Virus record (IMG/VR): IMGVR_UViG_3300032516_002998
Span: 1 to 41,807 of that record
From: a virus
Length of the DNA stretch: 41,807 nt
Strand: one strand, 5' to 3'
In this document: one piece after another, positions 16,111-23,595 of the stretch
Numbering within the stretch: position 1 is the stretch's first letter
How the letters are laid out: every line of letters begins with the position of its first letter
The notes under the pieces: generated by a model
The model's input: only the letters and a program-made list of their open reading frames with translations
Told to the model about the DNA's origin: nothing
The model's database searches: none
Program-made: the position numbers and the translations under genes

Positions 16111-18045
16111 TTATGCATCGATTGCGTCTTCGTCTATCATTAAGGCATTCTGTACAATATACTCTCTTCGACTATCAACATCATTGCCCATCAATATAGT
16201 AAATATCTTATCTGTTTCAGCTTCATCTGTGACAATGACTTTAGCTAATCTTCTTGTAGCAGGATTCATTGTAGTTTCACCAAGTTGTTCAGGATTCATT
16301 TCTCCCAAACCCTTAAATCGAGTAATCACTGCTTTATCTGGATTCTTCACTGACTTCTTCCAAGCAGCTAGCGCTTCGTCATCTGCTAAATAAAAGTCAT
16401 TGGTACCATACTTAACTTTATACAAAGGTGGCTGAGCAATATATACATGACCATTTATTAGCAATGGTTTCATAAATCTGAAAAATACTGTCAATAGTAA
16501 GGAAGAAATATGAGCACCATCGACATCTGCATCGCAATTGATAATAATCTTACCATAACGAAGTTTTGAAATGTCGCCTGTTTGAATATTTATACCTATC
16601 GCAGCAATCAGTACTTTTACTTCTTTATTTTCGAGTATCTCGGACAACTCACTCTTTTCGACGTTCAAAATTTTACCTTTTAATGGCAAAACTGCTTGAA
16701 AAATTCTGTTACGCCCCATCTTGGCAGACCCGGCTGCAGAATCTCCTTCGACCACAAAAACTTCGCAAATATCGACATTCTTACTTGAGCAATCAGCCAA
16801 CTTGCCAGGCAAGATCGATGATGACAACACGTTCTTTCTTCGAACTGCATCACGAGCTTTCCTTGCTTCTTCCCTTGCTATGCAAGCTTGAGAAACCTTG
16901 CTGGCAATCAGCATCGCTACATCATCATTGCTTGAAAAATATGATGTGATTGCTTCAAGTACTTGACTGTAAACAATCTCTTTGATTTCAGGATTACCTA
17001 ATGTAGATTTTGTCTGACCTTCAAACTCAGGATTCGGTAACTTAACCGAAATTATCGATGCCAATCCCTCTAATACATCACGAGGAGTAGGCCGAATTTC
17101 CAATCCCTTGAATAGCTTCTTCTTTTCAGAATACTTGACGATAGCTTCAAGCAAAGCTGACTTAAACCCAGATAGATGCGAACCACCGTCCCTAGTATTT
17201 ACATTATTGGCAAACGAATAGATGACGTCTGAATATCCATTATTATACTGAAAAGCAATTTCTATCTTGACATCATAGTTACCAACTGTTTCATTCTTTA
17301 TTTTGACAGTTTCGTCAAGATGAATGATTGGCCCAAGCGATTCTTTGTCTTTGTTCAAATCCTCAATGAACGCGACAATTCCACCATCAGAATAGAATTC
17401 AGCTCGTTCTTCTGTCCGCTCATCAATAACTTCAATTTTCACACCCTTATTTAGGTATGCCAATTCTTTCAAACGATCGTGTAAGATCTTGTATTGAAAA
17501 TCAACAGTCTGGAAAATCGTATGGTCCGGTTTGAACTTGACTGTCGTACCTGTCGTGTCTGTAGCATCGCCTTTTACAAATTGAGTAGTTACCAGTCCTT
17601 TTTTGTAGGACTGTTGCCAGGAGAAACCTTCACGACAGATGATTAAATCGAGGTGATCAGATAGAAAATTAACGGCCGAAACACCGATACCATGTAGACC
17701 TGAAGATGTTTTGTAAGAAGTACTATTGAATTTGCCGCCAGAGCGCAATGAAGTCATCACCATTTCAGCCGCTGACTTGCCTGTTTCTTTCTTAATGCCA
17801 ACCGGAATACCTCGACCATTATCGACAACAGTAATGAATCCATCTTTATGGATAGTACAGGTAATAGTATCACCAAAACCATTAGTAATTTCATCGATGC
17901 AATTGTCTACGACTTCATATACCAGATGATGAAGACCGAAAAGACCTGTGTCACCAATATACATCGCTGGTCGTAGTCTAACATGAGATCTGTCATCAAG
18001 CTGTTGAATCGAATTTTCGTCGTACTTATCTTTTTCTTTGGCCAT
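16111..18045 (-). CDS. gyrB: DNA gyrase subunit B (ATPase subunit)
   Basis: A 644-residue subunit. The GHKL ATPase domain shows YEVVDN (E44, N48), VDNGRGIP (74-81) and SSGLHGIGVSAVN (114-126). The transducer QTK loop is FEGQTKSTLG (341-350). The TOPRIM domain has EGDSAAGSA (433-441) and DADVDGAHI (505-513), followed by RFKGLGEMNP and the C-terminal GyrA-binding segment. Length fits GyrB proteins lacking the large proteobacterial insert. I chose the ATG at 18045 (MAKEKDKYDE) with GGAGAGAG upstream, rather than an in-frame start 11 codons earlier, because it gives a normal N-terminus. It overlaps the end of the upstream Cys-rich gene by 20 bases. All catalytic motifs are intact. Confidence 0.94.
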   Translation of the reverse strand: MAKEKDKYDENSIQQLDDRSHVRLRPAMYIGDTGLFGLHHLVYEVVDNCIDEITNGFGDTITCTIHKDGFITVVDNGRGIPVGIKKETGKSAAEMVMTSLRSGGKFNSTSYKTSSGLHGIGVSAVNFLSDHLDLIICREGFSWQQSYKKGLVTTQFVKGDATDTTGTTVKFKPDHTIFQTVDFQYKILHDRLKELAYLNKGVKIEVIDERTEERAEFYSDGGIVAFIEDLNKDKESLGPIIHLDETVKIKNETVGNYDVKIEIAFQYNNGYSDVIYSFANNVNTRDGGSHLSGFKSALLEAIVKYSEKKKLFKGLEIRPTPRDVLEGLASIISVKLPNPEFEGQTKSTLGNPEIKEIVYSQVLEAITSYFSSNDDVAMLIASKVSQACIAREEARKARDAVRRKNVLSSSILPGKLADCSSKNVDICEVFVVEGDSAAGSAKMGRNRIFQAVLPLKGKILNVEKSELSEILENKEVKVLIAAIGINIQTGDISKLRYGKIIINCDADVDGAHISSLLLTVFFRFMKPLLINGHVYIAQPPLYKVKYGTNDFYLADDEALAAWKKSVKNPDKAVITRFKGLGEMNPEQLGETTMNPATRRLAKVIVTDEAETDKIFTILMGNDVDSRREYIVQNALMIDEDAIDA

Positions 18046-18238
18046 CTTTGATCTCTCTCCATTTTCTATATGCTTCATCTAAATTCTTTGCACTTATTTC
18101 TTCGTGAATCGTATATTGCATTGGTCCAAGTATTCTATAGCAATGAGGACATCGAGGACCAAAATTCCAACTACGATTTCTACGAATTGTCTTTCCACTT
18201 GCACAATCGCAGTTAGTATGTACAACGACAAACTTCAT
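18026..18238 (-). CDS. Small Cys-rich zinc-binding protein (70 aa) upstream of gyrB
   Basis: CDC (C10, C12) and CPHC (C30, C33) form a putative four-Cys zinc site separated by a basic loop (GKTIRRNRSWNFGPR); a helical, charged C-terminus follows. The 3' end overlaps the gyrB start. No clear Shine-Dalgarno precedes the ATG; instead TATAGT lies within 10 bases upstream, so a very short leader is possible (weak). No known family recognised. Co-location with gyrB suggests co-expression, not a defined function. Confidence 0.6.
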   Translation of the reverse strand: MKFVVVHTNCDCASGKTIRRNRSWNFGPRCPHCYRILGPMQYTIHEEISAKNLDEAYRKWREIKDGQRKR

Positions 18239-18399
18239 AATACTATAGTCATGTAGACTGGCATAGAAAACATCTAAAACCTATCCACAGTCCTGGTATT
18301 CAACTAACCAATAGAATCTATCATTTACCGGTACAATCATGGAATTTATGTCAAACGACAAATCAATAGCTGTAGATAATTTTGCATTGACAATTTGAT
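18239..18399 (-). other. 161-base intergenic region with possible regulatory motif
   Basis: The largest non-coding gap in this half. The minus strand contains TTGACA near 18355, the 8-base palindrome TACCGGTA (18326-18333) and GGTAAATGATA (18319-18329), which recurs before the kinase gene. A short frame (18281-18361, TTG start, 26 codons) reads like protein at its end (NDRFYWLVEYQDCG) but has no ribosome site. No terminator hairpin found. It probably holds the promoter for the gyrase block. Confidence 0.35.
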
Positions 18400-18663
18400 T
18401 TACTGGAGATCGCCGAGCGTTGTAACCGGCTTATGATGATCTTTGGCTTTTTGACCTTTGTGAGCGCTTTTCTTTGTCATAGAATTCTTGAATCTTGCAT
18501 CAGCAGACGGCCAACCACCGCCCTTGAATACTACTCCTGTGCCGCCAGTAACAATACGTTGCATTGTTTGAGAACATTTGCTGCAAGTCACAACAGGATT
18601 TTCAGTCATTCCATGAATTTCTTCTTGTACATTACCACACTCACATCGATAATCATAAATCAT
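18400..18663 (-). CDS. FmdB-type zinc-ribbon protein (87 aa)
   Basis: The N-terminus MIYDYRCECG with C7, C9, C27 and C30 followed by TGVVFKGGGWPSADARF matches the FmdB family layout (ribbon then a Phe-Lys-Gly-Gly segment). The C-terminus is basic and Lys/His-rich. The ATG at 18663 is preceded by GGGAG about 9 bases upstream; an in-frame TTG at 18681 is less likely. It closes the kinase/radical SAM/UDG operon. It is a second FmdB paralogue in the window, shorter than the one by the sigma factor and quite different after the ribbon. Confidence 0.82.
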   Translation of the reverse strand: MIYDYRCECGNVQEEIHGMTENPVVTCSKCSQTMQRIVTGGTGVVFKGGGWPSADARFKNSMTKKSAHKGQKAKDHHKPVTTLGDLQ

Positions 18664-18677
18664 TTGAATCTTCTCCC

Positions 18678-19097
18678 TCAATAGTTTGAGATACTTCTAA
18701 GTAATCTATCTCTATTCTTCAAAAAGACTTTGAATTCAATGTGTCTAACTTCACTACTAGTTTTAGAATTTTGCAAAATGTCAACCAAGTCATCAACTGA
18801 CTCAGGCACATCTATTACTCCAATGCTAATCAATTCATCTTTTGCATCACTTGTATTAAGATGACTAACGGTCTTTTCAAGTACGTGAATACTTTTGTCA
18901 GTCAATCTAATTTTCTTACCATAGCACTCTGACTTTTTGCCTACTATGAATAGCCATTGATTGCCGCCGCCTTCACCTTTGCATATCTTTTTGTACAATT
19001 CAGATCGAATCTTTGACCAAAATCTATCTCTAAGCAATGATGGCACTTCATTATCCTCTTGATCAAATTCATTCATGTACATCCATGAATTATCCAT
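18678..19097 (-). CDS. Hypothetical protein (139 aa)
   Basis: A charged protein with an acidic N-terminus (MNEFDQEDNEVPSLL), a predicted alpha/beta middle and a basic C-terminus (FLKNRDRLLRSISNY). A Gly-rich turn (GEGGGNQWLFIVG) precedes a beta strand. The start overlaps the stop of the preceding gene (ATGGATAA), indicating translational coupling. No family or catalytic motif recognised. Its place in a tightly coupled cluster with the UDG-like and radical SAM genes suggests a shared programme only. Confidence 0.6.
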   Translation of the reverse strand: MDNSWMYMNEFDQEDNEVPSLLRDRFWSKIRSELYKKICKGEGGGNQWLFIVGKKSECYGKKIRLTDKSIHVLEKTVSHLNTSDAKDELISIGVIDVPESVDDLVDILQNSKTSSEVRHIEFKVFLKNRDRLLRSISNY

Positions 19098-19467
19098 TAC
19101 AAATCTTTAGCCATTCAATCAGTTTACTCTTAACGATGTCAAAATCTGCAGTAACAAACTTATCTGTTTCTTTTCCTGTTTTCCATAATCCGCCTGTCAT
19201 ATTCAGCCGTATTGCATCCCATGCAATAACTGCATTAGCAAATTCACCAAGTATATACACTGGCGCAGCCTGCACTTTCAATATCTTAACTGCATCATCA
19301 ACACCTTGTTCATCAGATATTGTCCAACCAAATTTAATGATGCCATTATTAGTAACATAGTTGACATGTTTAACAGCAAATTTTGCTTTCAACAATTGAT
19401 TTACTTCATCAATTGATGCTGATAATGGCACTGTCTTAATGTACTTTTTGCGTTTTGATTTTTTCAT
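19090..19467 (-). CDS. Hypothetical protein with basic N-terminus (125 aa)
   Basis: The protein begins with a basic patch (MKKSKRKKYIKT) and continues as a compact alpha/beta domain; the segment AAPVYILGEFANAVIAWDAI may be its core. The ATG at 19467 is preferred to an in-frame TTG four codons upstream. The start lies inside the 70-aa gene upstream and the stop overlaps the next gene, so the whole group is translationally coupled. No family recognised. The basic start could contact nucleic acid (inference). Confidence 0.6.
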   Translation of the reverse strand: MKKSKRKKYIKTVPLSASIDEVNQLLKAKFAVKHVNYVTNNGIIKFGWTISDEQGVDDAVKILKVQAAPVYILGEFANAVIAWDAIRLNMTGGLWKTGKETDKFVTADFDIVKSKLIEWLKICNG

Positions 19468-19648
19468 TATAGTATTCAAGCATTAGAATATGACACTTTG
19501 GCACAGTTATTTTATGACCGTGAATGTCTACAACTGTAATAAACTTGCTAAAATGAAATATGCTAGTAAATTGTCGTTTACAACGATTGAATTGTTTGTC
19601 ATCAACAATTATCGCAAATCCATTTATGAGTTGTATCACATGAGACAT
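19436..19648 (-). CDS. Hypothetical small protein (70 aa)
   Basis: Starts at an ATG overlapping the last codons of the UDG-like gene (TGTCTCATGTGA) and overlaps the following gene by 32 bases. The beta-rich sequence includes FAIIVDDKQFN, FITVVDIHGHKITVPKCH and ILMLEYYNEK, consistent with a small SH3- or OB-like barrel, but no family is recognised. The ribosome site is weak, so coupled translation is likely. A real gene is supported by the tight fit between two coding neighbours. Confidence 0.5.
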   Translation of the reverse strand: MSHVIQLINGFAIIVDDKQFNRCKRQFTSIFHFSKFITVVDIHGHKITVPKCHILMLEYYNEKIKTQKVH

Positions 19649-20250
19649 TTTTTAATGCTGTCTGCAATGCTATTTATGTAGCCCTGTCTCTCAGACTCTG
19701 GCATATATGTATAAATGTAACTCGGATGATGCGAATAGACTATAGGTACGTTTGGTTTTAACCGTTTGACTATTCCTTTTGCAACAGTACCAAATGTAAC
19801 AATGACTTGCATTTTCTGTAACAATTCTATACGCATTGATAAAAATGGCAAACAATTCGCAACTTCATCAATTTGAGGTTTGCGATAATTCGGCGGACTA
19901 CAGCAAACTACGTTAAAGTGCTGTATATCATTCCACGTCAAATTTGCTTTACTGTATATTTCAAAAAGTCTAGAGCCTATTAGCGCGATATTTTGAATTC
20001 TATCATCGTATATCTTATGAAAGTCTTCAAGCTTATCAATTAATCTTTCGCATTTATGAGGCTTGTATACTCCTGGTGCCTCACATATTGAACAAACTCT
20101 AGCATTAGCATAGTGCGTTGCGTCAAATCCAAGAACAGGACAATTGTGAGTTTTACTTTGTCTTAATTCAAACAGTTCTTGACATTTATTACAATTGAAT
20201 ATCTGCTGTTCAACTTCATTAACCTTTTGCTGCAATAAAGAAAATTTCAT
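19636..20250 (-). CDS. Family-4-like uracil-DNA glycosylase homologue (putative Fe-S protein)
   Basis: A 204-residue protein. CNKC (C20, C23) plus C117 and C133, 15 residues apart, match the four Cys that hold the 4Fe-4S cluster of family 4 UDGs. ICEAPG (55-60) corresponds to the GEAPG active-site motif, CSPPNYRKP to the 'PP.NR.P' segment, and SHHPSY (173-178) to the HPS motif. About 25 extra residues follow EAPG, and the normal acidic/Gly motif (EDxxGxPFxG) is not recognisable; extra Cys (C37, C53, C56, C67) lie nearby. It may excise or recognise an altered base, or it may be a non-catalytic relative. Start overlaps the radical SAM stop (ATGA). Confidence 0.78.
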   Translation of the reverse strand: MKFSLLQQKVNEVEQQIFNCNKCQELFELRQSKTHNCPVLGFDATHYANARVCSICEAPGVYKPHKCERLIDKLEDFHKIYDDRIQNIALIGSRLFEIYSKANLTWNDIQHFNVVCCSPPNYRKPQIDEVANCLPFLSMRIELLQKMQVIVTFGTVAKGIVKRLKPNVPIVYSHHPSYIYTYMPESERQGYINSIADSIKKCLM

Positions 20251-21332
20251 AGAAATATCGGATCAGTCACTCGCTTGTGCTTATTTAGATGTGCATTAAT
20301 ATGATCAAATCTGTCGCAATACTGACACATTTCGTATTTCTTATCACAGTTAAGAAACTGATCTACAACTGTCTTATATCGATCACTAGAGTAAATTTCT
20401 GATAACGTACTTTCATTAACATTGCCAATAACGAAATTTGTCTGTTGTTTGTCAATTGAAAATACTGGTTCATATGCATAGCAGCACGGAAACACATTGC
20501 CATCAGAAGCTATTAATGCAAATACTTGAGGAATGAAACATGAATGGTAGTTGCCAGTCACTCTATCATCAAAGTGAGAAAAAACGTTACTAAAGTTGCG
20601 AAGCCTAACACTGAGCAGCTCCTTGCTAAAGACGCTGCCAAAAATTGCTTTACCATCATCTGAATCTATTCGTTGCTGTCTATTTTCAAATTGCCTTAGT
20701 CGAGCAATTATTTCTCTTGATAACCAGAAAAATATTTCGACATCAATGTTGTTTTTGTCTAAAAACTCTGCTAATCCGTCTGTGAAATTGTGCTTATTAT
20801 AGTCATGTATTGTGACGTTCAATCTAGTCTTGCACTTTGTCTTCTTATTCTCTTCTAATAAAGTCAACAGATTTCTTGTCCACTGATCAAGCATATCGAC
20901 ACCACGAGTTTCAGCATAATTTTCTGGTGTAAACCCGTCAGTTGAAAATCTGATCCAGCTGCAATCTCTAGACAATGATGCCCAATCTAAACTAGCGCGA
21001 CCTAATCCTGATGAAATTATACCGATATTCAAACCATATTCTTGCTTGATTTGATGAACTATCTGCTCAACATCAGGATGAAGTAATGGTTCTCCGCCCG
21101 AAAGAACTATTGATTGTAGTGAATCAAACTCTTCTAAGTAAGGTAAAACGTTCTTATCTAGTATTTCACGACTAAGTTTTGTTTTAGTTGGCCATTTCCA
21201 ATGTTCACAACCTTTGCATTTACAAACGCAAAAGTCAGTGAGATCAAGCTGTAATGTCAATAGACATTGTTTATTGGATGATGTTATTCTATCAGCATGG
21301 TGTCTTACTTTTTCTTCGGCTGACAAACTCAT
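20247..21332 (-). CDS. Radical SAM enzyme with SPASM-like C-terminal domain
   Basis: A 361-residue protein. CxxxCxxC (C35, C39, C42 in CVCKCKGC) binds the radical SAM 4Fe-4S cluster, and LSGGEPLLHP (77-86) is the SAM-binding GGEP motif. The C-terminus has a second Cys set (C265, C283, C284, C329, C336, C339) with ASDGNVFPCC and IGNVNESTLSEIYSS, typical of SPASM/twitch domains that bind auxiliary Fe-S clusters. The ATG at 21332 follows AGGGAC and overlaps the kinase stop (ATGA); an in-frame start 13 codons upstream would lie inside the kinase gene. SPASM enzymes mostly modify peptides, but the partners here suggest nucleotide or DNA chemistry (inference). No short precursor peptide gene is obvious. 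Confidence 0.88.
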   Translation of the reverse strand: MSLSAEEKVRHHADRITSSNKQCLLTLQLDLTDFCVCKCKGCEHWKWPTKTKLSREILDKNVLPYLEEFDSLQSIVLSGGEPLLHPDVEQIVHQIKQEYGLNIGIISSGLGRASLDWASLSRDCSWIRFSTDGFTPENYAETRGVDMLDQWTRNLLTLLEENKKTKCKTRLNVTIHDYNKHNFTDGLAEFLDKNNIDVEIFFWLSREIIARLRQFENRQQRIDSDDGKAIFGSVFSKELLSVRLRNFSNVFSHFDDRVTGNYHSCFIPQVFALIASDGNVFPCCYAYEPVFSIDKQQTNFVIGNVNESTLSEIYSSDRYKTVVDQFLNCDKKYEMCQYCDRFDHINAHLNKHKRVTDPIFL

Positions 21333-21868
21333 GAAATGTCCCTCTGTATAAATTCCAAAGCGATATCGCAAACTTCTAATTTGCTAAAACTACCAGTATC
21401 AATAAGTACTGACGGAATCAATGTCGCATTATGCGCTTTTTCAAATGCTAATGTCAATGTATCATAATCATCTTTGCAATACTTACTATTTTTCTCTTGT
21501 AACCTACTAAGCATAATATCATAGCTGCATGTCAAAACAATCACTCTGACATTACACTTAGATAAAGCTGTATCTATCATTCTAAAGTGCTTGAAAGCTT
21601 TAATCTCATCTGCATGACGAATAACAGTACTGTATGCGTATTCAGACATGTGAAGTCTATCAAACAAAACATCATTCGTTGACAATTCTTTTGCAAACCA
21701 CGAAATAGAACAGTTAACACCAAATGAAAAATCTGTCACTTGCGCATTAGCTGAGTCAACTAAATCAGGAAATGCTCGTCTGCAAGAAAATACTTTGAAT
21801 TTATTACTCAATGATTCAACTAATGTAGTCTTGCCAGTGTTGTGAATTCCCTCGATTATCAAGAACAT
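21329..21868 (-). CDS. P-loop nucleotide kinase (thymidylate/deoxynucleoside kinase-like)
   Basis: A 179-residue kinase. Walker A is GIHNTGKTT (7-15), close to the GxxxxGKT of thymidylate and deoxynucleoside kinases. LFDRLHMSEYAYS (68-80) matches their DR(S/H) substrate-binding motif. A LID-like Arg/Lys segment lies at SRLQEKNSKYCKDD (about 125-138). Length is short compared with cellular TMP kinase (about 210). AAAGG precedes the ATG. First gene after the tail-fibre terminator, it probably opens the coupled cluster with the radical SAM and UDG-like genes. The substrate could be dTMP, a modified nucleotide or a base in DNA; sequence alone does not decide. Confidence 0.82.
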   Translation of the reverse strand: MFLIIEGIHNTGKTTLVESLSNKFKVFSCRRAFPDLVDSANAQVTDFSFGVNCSISWFAKELSTNDVLFDRLHMSEYAYSTVIRHADEIKAFKHFRMIDTALSKCNVRVIVLTCSYDIMLSRLQEKNSKYCKDDYDTLTLAFEKAHNATLIPSVLIDTGSFSKLEVCDIALEFIQRDIS

Positions 21869-21883
21869 AGAAAACCTTTAGTG

Positions 21884-21894
21884 TATCATTTACC
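21884..21894 (-). promoter_or_regulatory. Candidate regulatory motif before the kinase operon
   Basis: On the minus strand GGTAAATGATA lies 16 bases upstream of the kinase ATG; the same 11 bases occur at 18319-18329 before the gyrase block. Both sites lie in the few non-coding gaps and just ahead of operons, so a shared promoter or operator element is possible. Two copies only, so this is weak. Confidence 0.25.
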
Positions 21895-21914
21895 ATAAAT
21901 GTCGACAGGTTCAC

Positions 21915-21942
21915 AAAAAAATACCGTGAACAAAGTCACGGC
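21915..21942 (-). terminator. Rho-independent terminator after the tail-fibre operon
   Basis: Read on the minus strand: stem CCGTGA, loop CTTTGT, stem TCACGG, then TA and seven T. The stem is perfect over 6 bp and can add a G-T pair. It lies 8 bases past the stop of the last fibre gene and ahead of the kinase operon, the right place to end the long tail transcript. Confidence 0.85.
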
Positions 21943-21949
21943 TTTTAGG

Positions 21950-23593
21950 CTACGACACTAAATCAATCTCTATAAAGTCTACAATATCAAAGGCGTCAGT
22001 CGCAATGCTATCGCTACTATCACTAAAAACTGTTTCAACAAAATTCAGATCTGCGTCATATCGTAAAACAGATTTATTTTTATTGTTGTAAGTCAATAAT
22101 TTTGCATCTACAGATTCTTTTAGATGTGTAATTGCTGTTGCAATTTCATCAGAATCACCAACGTTCTCAAATGATGAATTCACTTTGATTAATTGTAATC
22201 CATCATTCAAATAAAAGTATCCATTAGAATGTTTAATCATACCCATATATCTACGAGGACTTTGACCAACTATAGCTTGATTTTCAAACGCTGTAAATGT
22301 AGAAAGTGACTCAAGCGTTCTGTAAATGTCATTACCTAAACCGCACACTAAAAATTCGTTGCTAGTAAAACCTTTGCATATAGCTGTCGGCATTAAACCA
22401 TCTGTCATCTTTCCAAGAAAGTCACTAATCTTCTTGCTTGTGAAACCATCATTATCAAATCCTAATCTCTCAAGTTTCATATTCCACAAAGACTCAGTTA
22501 TCCTCAAAACATACAAGTCAGTTGATGAACTATCATAATAAATCAGATAAGGTTTGTCACTCATGGTTATAGAAGTATTGTACTCATAAATGAAATTTAG
22601 TTCTTTATCAAATCTAATGACTCTACTATTTTTATAATCACACATAAATATGTTGTTTCCGTCAGTAGTTACACTTGAAGGAAACCTTAATCGTCCAGAT
22701 TCACCGTAAATACCGTAAAACTCACCATCAAAAACTGCAGGCGCAACATTAGAATCCAATCTCTTAATCACGTGTCTGTTCACGCATTGCACTAAATACA
22801 ACCTGTAATTACTGACATCAAAAAAGAATGCACCGATACCAGCAGCAGTTGATCTTAGATTGCCAAACAAGTCATATTCATAATTTGTAAAACTTCCAGT
22901 GGCAGTTATTAGTATGTCAACTCCCAAAATTGAATATTTCCATGCATCCTTTGTAGCACTCCATAATGGCCATGTTGGAGGAATCCAATCAAACTGACAA
23001 CTTACAATACTACTAACTGAACTCCACGCTGATGCTGGCCTATTAAGAACTGAATTTCTAAATTCATTTCCACGATTTACGTTAGAGTCAACAATCAATA
23101 TACTGTCTCTAAGGTTAAGACCATTCAGCACGGTCTGAGGAGTAGAGATATCTACATCAATCGTATCGCACTTAACAATGCAACCTTTGAAATACATATT
23201 GACTGCGTTACCAAGCGTGCTGCTAACTGTTATTTGATTGCTAACGATAAAATTAGTGTCGTAGAAATTGTAATTTCTAACTGTACCGGCGCCTTGAAGA
23301 ATAATGTTACTAGCAGATAGTATTCCGCCAGTTAATGACCATGTATTTGAATATACTACTGCAGTTCCAGAGACTGTTAATACGTTCATTCTCCAGGGAC
23401 CAAACGCGCTTAAGCTCCATGGTAATAATATTTTGTCTGCTAGGTATAATACTCTAGTTGGATCATCTCTCAGACCTCGACAATAATATGTTCCTGCCGG
23501 TGCACTAACAAAGTCCAGCCATCCCATAGGATTAGTTGGGTCATTTGGTAAATACGGAAGATTATCGGCTACAAAATTCACATAATATGCCAT
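21950..23593 (-). CDS. Tail fibre/adhesin with beta-helix-like N-terminus and NHL-type propeller
   Basis: A 547-residue virion protein. The N-terminal half (about 1-250) is beta-rich with repeated Asn/Ser/Thr turns, like right-handed beta-helix adhesins. The C-terminal part (about 270-547) has NHL/six-blade propeller-like repeats: NRHVIKRLDSNVAP, FPSSVTTDGNNIFMCDYKNS, SRVIRFDKELNFIYE, MIKHSNGYFYLNDGLQLIKV. This domain is shared with two other fibre proteins in the window. The ATG at 23593 follows AAGGTGG; an in-frame start six codons upstream overlaps the preceding gene. It ends the tail operon just before the terminator. Surface binding is likely; receptor unknown. Confidence 0.75.
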   Translation of the reverse strand: MAYYVNFVADNLPYLPNDPTNPMGWLDFVSAPAGTYYCRGLRDDPTRVLYLADKILLPWSLSAFGPWRMNVLTVSGTAVVYSNTWSLTGGILSASNIILQGAGTVRNYNFYDTNFIVSNQITVSSTLGNAVNMYFKGCIVKCDTIDVDISTPQTVLNGLNLRDSILIVDSNVNRGNEFRNSVLNRPASAWSSVSSIVSCQFDWIPPTWPLWSATKDAWKYSILGVDILITATGSFTNYEYDLFGNLRSTAAGIGAFFFDVSNYRLYLVQCVNRHVIKRLDSNVAPAVFDGEFYGIYGESGRLRFPSSVTTDGNNIFMCDYKNSRVIRFDKELNFIYEYNTSITMSDKPYLIYYDSSSTDLYVLRITESLWNMKLERLGFDNDGFTSKKISDFLGKMTDGLMPTAICKGFTSNEFLVCGLGNDIYRTLESLSTFTAFENQAIVGQSPRRYMGMIKHSNGYFYLNDGLQLIKVNSSFENVGDSDEIATAITHLKESVDAKLLTYNNKNKSVLRYDADLNFVETVFSDSSDSIATDAFDIVDFIEIDLVS

Positions 23594-23595
23594 GA

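Noticed and set aside
13440-18045. Topoisomerase IV (parC/parE) instead of gyrase
   Set aside because: GyrA has a full pinwheel, a box-like motif in a late blade and an acidic tail, which fit gyrase better; the eroded first box leaves some doubt, recorded as a finding.
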